Shown here piece after piece: positions 1 to 5,994 of a stretch of 7,290 nt of DNA (position 1 is the first letter of the stretch; every line of letters begins with the position of its first letter). Source of the stretch: Nitrospiria bacterium (lineage in GTDB: Bacteria > Nitrospirota > CAKKRA01 > 9FT-COMBO-42-15); assembly GCA_919903585.1 (NCBI GenBank), contig CAKKST010000445.1:1-7290 (forward strand). Reading direction: 5' to 3'. Under the pieces are notes generated by a model. The model was given only the letters and a program-made list of their open reading frames with translations, was not told the DNA's origin and did not search any database. Made by a program: the position numbers and the translations under genes.

Positions 1-14
1 TTTTTATCACCTTG

Positions 15-39
15 GCCCCTTTGGCTTGCTGCAAGGGGC
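15..39. repeat. 7-bp inverted repeat upstream of the first gene
   Basis: GCCCCTT at 15-21 pairs with AAGGGGC at 33-39 across an 11-base loop. It lies just before the ribosome binding site of the next gene. No T-run follows it on the plus strand, so it does not look like an intrinsic terminator. It may lie inside the end of an upstream coding region. Its function is unknown and it may be chance. Confidence 0.3.
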
Positions 40-43
40 TAAA

Positions 44-50
44 AGAGGAG
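44..50 (+). promoter_or_regulatory. ribosome binding site choosing the ATG at 56
   Basis: AGAGGAG lies 5 bases before the ATG at 56 but only 2 bases before the ATG at 53, and 26 is a TTG located upstream of it. Spacing therefore favours 56 as the start. The TGA overlap at 54-56 agrees with this choice. Confidence 0.7.
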
Positions 51-55
51 AGATG

Positions 56-814
56 ATGAAATTAAAGGTCTTGGGTTGTTATGGCACAGAGCTCGCTGAT
101 TATCATGCTACATCTTTTTTGATTGATAATAGCTTGCTGGTGGATGCAGGGACAATTACGTCCATCCTTGCTATCAATGACCTGATAAAGATCAAGAATA
201 TCCTTATAAGCCATCTCCATTTTGACCATATAAAGGGCATACCATTCCTGACGGATGTTGTCTTTGGAAGGATAAAGGAGCCGATTAATATTGTGGGCAT
301 AAAAGAGGTGATTGATGGCCTGCGGAACCACCTGCTGAATAATATAATCTGGCCTGATTTTACAGTTATCCCCCCCGCTGTTATAAAGCTGAGGGTGATT
401 GAAGAGGGGAGATTTGAACAAGTGGGTGATTTTGAGGTAAAGGCCATAAGGGTCAATCACACCATTCCTACGACAGGCTTTATTATAAAGAAAAAGGACA
501 CGGCAATATTATACAGTAGCGACACAAAAGAGACCGAGGATATATGGACAGAGGCAAAAAAGACCCCGAACCTAAAGGCTGTAATAATTGAGACATCCTT
601 TCCAAATGACTCCCAGAAACTGGCTGATATAAGCGGACACCTTACGCCCGAAGGCCTGAAAAAGGAATTATCAAAGATAGATTCCTTAAATGCGCCTATT
701 TGTATATATCATCTAAAATCGCAGTATGATCTGAAATTGCTGAAGAAGGAGATAAATACCATAAAGAACCGCAAGATTATATTCCTTGAGGACGGGAAGG
801 AGTATAAATTTTAG
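56..814 (+). CDS. MBL-fold hydrolase, class II cyclic-nucleotide phosphodiesterase-like
   Basis: This is a 252-residue cytoplasmic metallo-beta-lactamase-fold hydrolase; no signal peptide is visible. Numbering from the ATG at 56, the metal-binding HxHxDH motif is H53-L-H55-F-D57-H58, followed by KG. Further likely ligands are H135 (in NHTIP), D156 (in SSDT) and H219 (in YHLK). The stretch around 179-197, ETSFPN followed by SGHLTP with H195, resembles the C-terminal signature of class II 3',5'-cyclic nucleotide phosphodiesterases (yeast PDE1/Vibrio CpdP type, PF02112). The expected reaction is hydrolysis of a 3',5'-cyclic nucleotide to the 5'-monophosphate, but the substrate is inferred only. 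Its stop codon directly touches the accD start, so the two are surely co-transcribed. RNase Z-like or other MBL hydrolases are alternatives. The fold is near certain; the cyclic-nucleotide specificity is moderate. Confidence 0.82.
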   Translation: MKLKVLGCYGTELADYHATSFLIDNSLLVDAGTITSILAINDLIKIKNILISHLHFDHIKGIPFLTDVVFGRIKEPINIVGIKEVIDGLRNHLLNNIIWPDFTVIPPAVIKLRVIEEGRFEQVGDFEVKAIRVNHTIPTTGFIIKKKDTAILYSSDTKETEDIWTEAKKTPNLKAVIIETSFPNDSQKLADISGHLTPEGLKKELSKIDSLNAPICIYHLKSQYDLKLLKKEINTIKNRKIIFLEDGKEYKF

Positions 815-1654
815 ATGGGCTGGTTTAAAAAGGATACTGTTGCCAGCGAGACAACCCCTGAAAAGAAGGTTAAGATACCTGAGGGCCTCTGGGTAAAATG
901 CAATAGCTGCAAGGAAATAATCTACAGGAAAGAGGTTGATAATAATCTTAAGGTCTGCCCCAAGTGCGGTTACCACTTCCCGATATCCATAGAGGAGAGG
1001 ATTAGCCAGCTTGTTGATGAAGGTACATTTAAAGAGCTTTACAGCACCCTTGCACCTGAAGACCCTCTGGAGTTTAAGGATTCTATAAGATACAAGCAGA
1101 GGCTGAAGAATTACCAGAAAAAGACAGGGTATAATGACAGCATTGTGATCGGCACTGGCGCTGTTGGCAGTTATACAGTAGTTCTTGGCATACTGAATTT
1201 CAGTTTTATGGGCGGCAGCATGGGCTCTGTGGTTGGAGAAAAGATTGTCCTTGCTGTGGACAAGGCCATTGAGACCAGAACACCGCTTATTATTGTAAGC
1301 GCCTCCGGCGGCGCGAGGATGCAGGAGGGGATAATCTCCCTGATGCAGATGGCAAAGACGAGCGCAGCTATTGCTCGGCTCGGCGATGCAGGGCTGCCAT
1401 ATATCTCAATACTTACTGATCCCACCTTCGGAGGGGTTACTGCGAGTTTTGCAATGCTTGGCGATATTATTATTGCAGAGCCAAAGGCGCTAATAGGTTT
1501 TGCAGGCCCCCGTGTTATTGAACAGACCATTAAACAGCAGCTTCCTGCCGGCTTTCAAAGATCAGAATTTCTCCTTGAACACGGCCTGATAGATATGATT
1601 GTGGAGAGGAAGAAATTAAAGGAGACGCTCACTAAAATAGTGGCGTATTTTTAA
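815..1654 (+). CDS. accD: acetyl-CoA carboxylase carboxyltransferase, beta subunit
   Basis: AccD (279 residues, normal family length) forms the alpha2beta2 carboxyltransferase with AccA. It transfers carboxyl from carboxybiotin on AccB to acetyl-CoA, giving malonyl-CoA for fatty-acid synthesis in the cytoplasm. The N-terminal four-cysteine zinc ribbon is intact: C29, C32, C48, C51. The crotonase-like carboxyltransferase core follows, with SGGARMQEG at 164-172 (oxyanion glycines), GGVTAS at 206-211, the GFAGPRVIEQT segment at 228-238 and the usual SEFLLEHGLID end. The ATG at 815 immediately follows the TAG of the phosphodiesterase-like gene. AAGGAG at 797-802 is 12 bases upstream, a long spacing, so ribosome arrival from the upstream gene probably matters. 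In many bacteria folC follows accD; here a convergent chemoreceptor gene follows after 10 bases. No terminator hairpin is visible in the gap. Confidence 0.97.
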   Translation: MGWFKKDTVASETTPEKKVKIPEGLWVKCNSCKEIIYRKEVDNNLKVCPKCGYHFPISIEERISQLVDEGTFKELYSTLAPEDPLEFKDSIRYKQRLKNYQKKTGYNDSIVIGTGAVGSYTVVLGILNFSFMGGSMGSVVGEKIVLAVDKAIETRTPLIIVSASGGARMQEGIISLMQMAKTSAAIARLGDAGLPYISILTDPTFGGVTASFAMLGDIIIAEPKALIGFAGPRVIEQTIKQQLPAGFQRSEFLLEHGLIDMIVERKKLKETLTKIVAYF

Positions 1655-1664
1655 ATCTCATGTT

Positions 1665-4091
1665 TTAAACCTTAAACCTGCCGACCTGATCCTGTAATTG
1701 CTTGACTAATTCTGTGAGTTTGACAACCTCAAAGTCCATGGATGAGACCCTGTCTACATTTTCCGTTGTAGTGTTCTCTATCTCGCTTATGGCCTTTAAT
1801 ATTAATTTGCTCTCCCCCTTCTGTTCATTAATGCTTGTTAATGCAGATTGCACCCTATTGGCAATATCCCCCATTGCCTTTGATATCTGGTTGCTCCCCT
1901 TTGATTGCTCAAGGGTTGCCCTTTTTACCTGCCCTGTAACCTCTCTTATCTCTTCTGCAGCGAGGGATATCCTCCTGCCTCCTGTTGCCTGTTCCTGTGT
2001 TGCCTTAAGGATGGTATTAACAGACCTTGTTACATTGGACATTGATATCTTTATCTGCTCGCTTCCTTTTGACTGCTCCAACGTGGCCTTCGCAATTTGA
2101 AAAACCATGTTTCGCGTATCCTCTGCACTCGCAGCGATCTTGTTCAGTGCATCGCCTGCCAAGGTAGAGAGTGTTACGCCATCACGCATACTCTTGAGCC
2201 CTGAATCCATTGCCTTTGCAGCATCCTGAGTCTCGGTCTGAATGGATTTGATTATCGGGTCTATTTCCTTTATAGATACCGCTGTCCTTTCTGCAAGGTT
2301 TTTTATCTCATCTGCAACAACAGCGAATCCCCTGCCATGTTCGCCTGCCTGTGCCGCTATTATTGCGGCATTTAAGGCAAGGAGCGTGGTCTGCTCTGCG
2401 ATCTCATTTATAACATTTAATATCTTGTCTATCTCCTTTGACTTGTCTCCAAGCTTTTTTACTATATTTGCTGACCCCTCTACACTTTCTTTTATAGCAT
2501 GCATGCCATCAAGTGTTTTACTTACAGCCTCCTTCCCATCCTGCGCGAGTTTTAGTGTCTGTTCAGAGCGGTCAGCAGATAGCTTTGCTCCCTTTTCTAC
2601 CTCTTTGATAGATGTGCTAATTTCAGAAATAGAGGCAGCCGTCTCCTCTGCCATTGATGTTAAGGATTCCACCTCTTTTGATACCTCTGTTATTGACTGA
2701 CCCATCTCTATTATACTGCTTGAGGTCTCATCCACAGATATTGCGGATTTTTCCGCCTGTTTGGAGACCTCCTGAATGGAGGAGACGATCTCTGTCACTG
2801 ATGCTGCCACATCATCTGATATGGTAGAGAGCTCTGTCATGTGCTCTGAGACCTTATTAAGGGAGGAATCCATCTGGTTTAATGAGGCAGCGGTGTTTTC
2901 AATAGAGATTGATTGCTTCTGCGCGCCGGTAGAGACACTCTTTGAAAAGTCTGATATGTTTTTCATGGCGCCTACAACATTTTCAGATGTTGCGGTTACT
3001 TTTTTAATAATGCCCTGCAGGGTGTCCACAAATGTATTGAACCATCCTGCGAGCTGCCCAACCTCATCCTTTGAGGATATATCAAGCCTCTTTGTCAGAT
3101 CGGCCTCGCCCTCTGCTATATTTTTAAGCAGCCCTATAACCCTTTCCATGGGGTTTACAATCCTTCGTGCAGTAATAACCCCGAGAAGTATGACAACTGC
3201 CAGAAAGATAGAGGTCATTAGTATAAGTGTGTATCTAATCTTATTAACATCTTCTTTGAGCGAAGACAGAGAGTCAATAATATAAAGAGTGGCTATGGTG
3301 TTCTCCTTCCAGTCCTTTAGCTCAATGGATGCGAGGTGCCACTCCTCTTTATTGATTGTCCCTGTATAGATATTTATTCCGTCTTTGCTTTTATTTGCAA
3401 GGGTTATATCCTTTATTTTTTCGCCTGTATTAATCTTGGCTGTAGATAAAACTATCTCCCCTTTTGAATTACCCAGAAGGGAGTCCATGCCTGTGATTGA
3501 TTTCAGGGATTCCAGAAATTCCGTGTCAATATACCTGCCGAGGACAAAAATACCAATGGTCTTGTTATTGCTTGATATCGGGGAGCCGACAATAAGATTT
3601 ATCCCCTTTTGGCCTTCAATGAGGGATACGAAATCCCTGCCTGAGAGGGCGGTGCTTATAAGATCAGGGGAGGAGATTGCCCCCTCCTTCTGGCCAGCAC
3701 CCTTCCATTCCCTTGCCAGAACAACCCCGTTTTGATCCAGCACCTCAACGACATCAATGTTTAATATCTTTCTGACAGGTATGAGTATATTCTGAAATTC
3801 CTGTCTTGATGCATTGAGGCCCACACCCAACACTATCTCTCCAGATCTCGCATAGTATGATGCCTGTTCCAACAAGAGTTTTTTTGTATCTTTTTCTAAA
3901 TTGCCCTTTATATTTACTGCTGCGAGCTTGAGCCTTTGATGGGAGAGGCCGGTGAGCTTTTTTGTGATCAGATTGGATACAATCAGGGTGGAAATAAGCA
4001 TGGGGATGGAGATAAGGGCAATAAAGGCCATTACAAGCCTGGTCTTTATTGTATATCCACCGAGCCTTTCAATGATCCTCTTTAGTATCAT
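1665..4091 (-). CDS. transmembrane methyl-accepting chemotaxis protein with Cache-like sensor
   Basis: This 808-residue inner-membrane chemoreceptor should signal through CheW/CheA; no che genes are nearby. Order of parts: cytoplasmic N-terminus; TM1 about 18-42; a periplasmic sensor about 43-285, which looks like a double Cache type (weak, by pattern); TM2 about 287-308; HAMP about 309-362; a long coiled-coil signalling domain to the end. The hairpin tip (about 562-604) is clear: NEIAEQTTLLALNAA, then AGEHGRGFAVVADEI. The usual NAAIEAARAGE reads NAAIIAAQAGE here. Likely methylation segments include AEETAAS (481-487) and AAEEI (711-715). Three similar ATxEQ segments start at residues 669, 697 and 725, exactly 28 residues (four heptads) apart. 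There is no C-terminal CheR-binding pentapeptide. The gene lies 47 bases after the rhodanese gene on the same strand with no obvious promoter between, so the two are probably co-transcribed. A G-rich ribosome site (4094-4100) sits only 2 bases from the ATG. Confidence 0.95.
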   Translation of the reverse strand: MILKRIIERLGGYTIKTRLVMAFIALISIPMLISTLIVSNLITKKLTGLSHQRLKLAAVNIKGNLEKDTKKLLLEQASYYARSGEIVLGVGLNASRQEFQNILIPVRKILNIDVVEVLDQNGVVLAREWKGAGQKEGAISSPDLISTALSGRDFVSLIEGQKGINLIVGSPISSNNKTIGIFVLGRYIDTEFLESLKSITGMDSLLGNSKGEIVLSTAKINTGEKIKDITLANKSKDGINIYTGTINKEEWHLASIELKDWKENTIATLYIIDSLSSLKEDVNKIRYTLILMTSIFLAVVILLGVITARRIVNPMERVIGLLKNIAEGEADLTKRLDISSKDEVGQLAGWFNTFVDTLQGIIKKVTATSENVVGAMKNISDFSKSVSTGAQKQSISIENTAASLNQMDSSLNKVSEHMTELSTISDDVAASVTEIVSSIQEVSKQAEKSAISVDETSSSIIEMGQSITEVSKEVESLTSMAEETAASISEISTSIKEVEKGAKLSADRSEQTLKLAQDGKEAVSKTLDGMHAIKESVEGSANIVKKLGDKSKEIDKILNVINEIAEQTTLLALNAAIIAAQAGEHGRGFAVVADEIKNLAERTAVSIKEIDPIIKSIQTETQDAAKAMDSGLKSMRDGVTLSTLAGDALNKIAASAEDTRNMVFQIAKATLEQSKGSEQIKISMSNVTRSVNTILKATQEQATGGRRISLAAEEIREVTGQVKRATLEQSKGSNQISKAMGDIANRVQSALTSINEQKGESKLILKAISEIENTTTENVDRVSSMDFEVVKLTELVKQLQDQVGRFKV

Positions 4092-4138
4092 CTCCCCCTC
4101 ATCTTCATCCCATTATTCTATTCTTCCTGCTCTTCCTG

Positions 4139-5020
4139 CTATCTTTCTTTCCCGCTCTTTACCGGATTTTCCTTTGCAACCCAGTCTGCCTTTGAGCCGT
4201 CGTAGAGCCTTACATCCTTATAATCAAGGAGCCTTAATGTAAAATATGTGCCGCCGGCGAGGATGCCAAACATGCAGGAGGAGATTACCGTATTGTCCCT
4301 CTTGATTCCTTCTTCCTTCTCATACATCTGCATAAGTTCATCCTTTGTTTTTAATACCTTTACGCTTGCACCCTGAAGATTCTCCATCCAAGGGATATTG
4401 ATTGTGCCGGGAACATGCCCTTCCACCCAGTCCTTAGCAGGTTGAACATTAATTACTTTTACCTTTGGATTTTTAAGATTATTCTTTACCCATTCTGTAT
4501 CAACTATCCGATTTTTATCAATATTCGCCTTAAATGAAACAGGCTTTACCTTTGGTATGTCTGTGGATAAAGGCCTCTTCTCAGCCTCCCATTTCTGAAA
4601 CCCGCCATTTAAGACACCAACGTTCTTATGGCCATGATACTCCATTACCCAGAACATATAGGCTGCCCATTTGTGGTCAGCATCATCGTAGAATATCACC
4701 TTTGTATTTGGGCCTATGCCGAGCCGCTCAAGATTCTGCTCAACTACCTCTTTGTCGGCGATCATGCCCTTTACACCGCCTCTTGTGGTTGTAACAAGCT
4801 CATGGGAGGAGGGGACTGCATTCTTAATGTGCCCCTTCATATAATTGGCTGAGCTCCTTAAATCCACAACCCTGATATTGGGGCTGTCAATGTTCTTTGC
4901 AAGCCACTCTGTCTCTATCAGGAGGCTGGCATTTGGATAGTCGCCGGCAATAGCAGTAAACGGTAAAAACAGTAAGGTTAATAATAAAAAAAAGGCTAAG
5001 CTGTGTCGCTTGATGTTCAT
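4139..5020 (-). CDS. exported two-domain rhodanese-like sulfurtransferase
   Basis: This 293-residue protein has a signal peptide: K4/R5, a hydrophobic run 8-22, and likely cleavage after A25 (AIA-GD). It is therefore probably periplasmic. Two rhodanese domains follow. Domain 1 (about 33-150) has VVDLR, GHI and VLNGGFQKW, but D112 replaces the catalytic cysteine, as is usual for non-catalytic first domains. Domain 2 (about 172-288) holds the candidate catalytic C249 in SSCMFGILAGG, then RLYDGSKADW. The likely activity is sulfane-sulfur transfer from a donor such as thiosulfate or 3-mercaptopyruvate, through a cysteine persulfide. Oddities: the active loop (C-M-F-G-I-L-A) matches neither the common CRxGxR nor the CGSGVTA type, and the second-domain DxR is NVQ (191-193). 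Donor specificity cannot be assigned. The start is well supported by AAGGAGGT (5028-5035 on the minus strand) 7 bases from the ATG. It is the first gene of a unit with the chemoreceptor. Confidence 0.9.
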   Translation of the reverse strand: MNIKRHSLAFFLLLTLLFLPFTAIAGDYPNASLLIETEWLAKNIDSPNIRVVDLRSSANYMKGHIKNAVPSSHELVTTTRGGVKGMIADKEVVEQNLERLGIGPNTKVIFYDDADHKWAAYMFWVMEYHGHKNVGVLNGGFQKWEAEKRPLSTDIPKVKPVSFKANIDKNRIVDTEWVKNNLKNPKVKVINVQPAKDWVEGHVPGTINIPWMENLQGASVKVLKTKDELMQMYEKEEGIKRDNTVISSCMFGILAGGTYFTLRLLDYKDVRLYDGSKADWVAKENPVKSGKER

Positions 5021-5047
5021 TTCTTTTACCTCCTTGTTTTATAAGGG

Positions 5048-5073
5048 TTTTTAGTATTGTTTATGCCTAAAAA
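5048..5073. repeat. AT-rich inverted repeat in the rhodanese leader
   Basis: TTTTTAG at 5048-5054 pairs with CTAAAAA at 5067-5073 across 12 bases. It lies in the predicted untranslated leader of the rhodanese mRNA (about 5101 to 5021). It could form a weak stem or be a binding site. Being low in complexity, it may be chance. Confidence 0.3.
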
Positions 5074-5107
5074 GCAAATACAGGGGCACAAAAGGGTAAT
5101 ATTTTCA

Positions 5108-5135
5108 ATAATATCACTAAAATCCCATTTGTCAA
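5108..5135 (-). promoter_or_regulatory. sigma-70 promoter for the rhodanese-chemoreceptor unit
   Basis: Read on the minus strand, TTGACA (5135-5130) is a perfect -35 box. TATTAT (5113-5108) is a good -10 box after a 16-base spacer. Transcription would start near 5101, leaving an 80-base leader before the rhodanese ATG. The -35 box is mirrored by that of the plus-strand promoter at 5154. Confidence 0.7.
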
Positions 5136-5153
5136 GAAAGGCAGGCATTTTGT

Positions 5154-5182
5154 TTGACAAAGGACAGGCTGGTTGGTATAGT
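5154..5182 (+). promoter_or_regulatory. sigma-70 promoter for the lytic transglycosylase
   Basis: TTGACA at 5154-5159, a 17-base spacer, then TATAGT at 5177-5182. This is a near-consensus promoter with ideal spacing. Transcription should start near 5189. The leader of about 96 bases would then contain the whole palindromic element at 5207-5264. Confidence 0.75.
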
Positions 5183-5206
5183 TTAAGAGTATCGAAGAGT
5201 TAAAGA

Positions 5207-5264
5207 GTAGGGGTAACCCCCAGCGGTTGCCCTCAAAAGGGCGGCCACAGAGGGCCGCCCCTAC
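5207..5264. repeat. REP-like palindromic element (58 bp)
   Basis: The element is bounded by perfect 7-base inverted ends, GTAGGGG (5207-5213) and CCCCTAC (5258-5264). Inside is a strong hairpin: GGGCGGCC (5239-5246) pairs with GGCCGCCC (5253-5260) over a 6-base loop. An overlapping alternative stem uses GCCCT (5229-5233) with AGGGC (5238-5242), and a small GGGG/CCCC stem lies at 5210-5220. Its GC content is much higher than that of the flanking DNA. The sequence looks like the dispersed intergenic GC-rich palindromes found in many environmental bacteria; that comparison is from memory. No T-run follows, so it is not a typical terminator. It sits between the promoter and ribosome site of the transglycosylase gene. 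Confidence 0.7.
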
Positions 5265-5272
5265 AGAAATCA

Positions 5273-5278
5273 GGGAGG
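5273..5278 (+). promoter_or_regulatory. ribosome binding site fixing a TTG start
   Basis: GGGAGG lies 6 bases before TTG at 5285-5287. There is no in-frame ATG or GTG at a suitable position for the signal peptide, so the TTG start is chosen. The site begins 8 bases after the palindromic element ends. Confidence 0.75.
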
Positions 5279-5284
5279 ATATTT

Positions 5285-5992
5285 TTGGGTAAGAGCGGCT
5301 TGACATCAGGGATTATAATTGGACTTATTTTTTTTATTATATCATCTGCTGGCGCAGAACTCTTTCATTTTGTTGATAGGAATGGTGTGATACACTTTTC
5401 CAATGCCCCCACTGATCCCAGATATAAACCTTTTACAGGCAAGAAATTTTCAAGCTATGAGCCTAACAGGTATTCTGAGAAGGATTTTAATAAGATAATA
5501 GAACAAAAATCAAAGAAGTACAAGGTAGACCCGGCCCTTGTAAAGGCAGTGATAAGGGCTGAGTCAAGCTTTGACCCGCAGGCTGTCTCATACGCAGGGG
5601 CTCAGGGGCTTATGCAGCTTATGCCTGTTACAGCAGTAAACCTTGATGTGATTAATCCCTTTGATCCCGAGGAGAACATTGAGGGCGGTGTGAAATATCT
5701 CAGATACCTCCTAAGTCTCTTTAAGAATGATTTGAAACTTGCCCTTGCAGCCTATCATGCAGGCGAACAGAATGTCGCTAAACATAATGGAATTCCGCCA
5801 ATACAGCAGACGAGGGACTATATAAAAAAGGTGCTGGATTTTTACAAGGGCTATGGCGGCAATATTGCCGCTAAGCAAAAGGAAAAACCTATATACAAGG
5901 TTGTAACAGCAGACGGGACTGTGACTTTTACAAACAAACCTGAACTATACAAAAACCAGCAGATTTATCTCCTGAGCATGAAGGGTAAATAA
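5285..5992 (+). CDS. exported lytic transglycosylase (DUF4124-like + SLT domain)
   Basis: This 235-residue periplasmic enzyme is expected to cleave the MurNAc-GlcNAc bond of peptidoglycan, forming 1,6-anhydro-MurNAc ends. Residues 1-24 form a signal peptide: K3, hydrophobic 9-20, and likely cleavage after SAGA. No lipobox cysteine is seen. Residues 25-50 match the DUF4124-type beta module (FHFVDRNGVIHFSNAP). The Slt/goose-lysozyme-like domain spans about 66-190: the catalytic glutamate E93 is in RAESSFDP, followed by GAQGLMQLMP (105-114) and ALAAYHAGE (153-161). After the catalytic domain, residues 204-219 (YKVVTADGTVTFTNKP) resemble the N-terminal module again. Translation starts at TTG with a good ribosome site. 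The gene has its own promoter at 5154, divergent from the rhodanese unit. Its stop is 2 bases from the convergent dcd stop. The family call is secure; the exact wall substrate is unknown. Confidence 0.93.
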   Translation: MGKSGLTSGIIIGLIFFIISSAGAELFHFVDRNGVIHFSNAPTDPRYKPFTGKKFSSYEPNRYSEKDFNKIIEQKSKKYKVDPALVKAVIRAESSFDPQAVSYAGAQGLMQLMPVTAVNLDVINPFDPEENIEGGVKYLRYLLSLFKNDLKLALAAYHAGEQNVAKHNGIPPIQQTRDYIKKVLDFYKGYGGNIAAKQKEKPIYKVVTADGTVTFTNKPELYKNQQIYLLSMKGK

Positions 5993-5994
5993 GA

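Larger units (their letters stand above)
3..56 (+). other. possible C-terminal tail of an upstream gene
   Basis: Reading from base 3, this frame is open for 17 codons and ends in TGA at 54-56. That stop shares its A with the ATG at 56, giving the TGATG junction typical of translationally coupled genes. The 17 residues are too few to recognise, and the frame starting at base 1 also ends nearby (TAA at 40-42). The choice therefore rests only on the stop/start overlap. If real, the phosphodiesterase-like gene and accD belong to a longer operon that begins outside the window. Confidence 0.25.

Noticed and set aside
1652..1670. Shared terminator between convergent accD and chemoreceptor genes
   Set aside because: The 10-base gap is AT-rich with no stem of useful length.
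2242..2700. Long plus-strand open frames opposite the chemoreceptor gene (also 1702-2100, 2776-3285, 3385-3735)
   Set aside because: They are antisense to a clearly coding gene, have no ribosome sites and translate to composition-biased sequence; coding-strand bias explains them.
4088..4108. A six-codon minus-strand ORF whose TGA overlaps the chemoreceptor ATG
   Set aside because: It is too short to assess, its ribosome site is poor, and purine-rich DNA here yields several chance ATGs.
4122..4139. Tandem 9-bp repeat (TCTTCCTGC twice) between the rhodanese and chemoreceptor genes
   Set aside because: Two copies of a low-complexity pyrimidine-rich unit; probably slippage, with no supporting structure.
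4534..4852. Plus-strand open frames opposite the rhodanese gene
   Set aside because: They overlap a complete, well-supported rhodanese gene on the other strand and show no motifs or initiation signals.
5239..5260. GC-rich hairpin as an intrinsic terminator
   Set aside because: Neither strand shows a T-run directly after the stem, and it lies downstream of a promoter in the same orientation as the transglycosylase gene.
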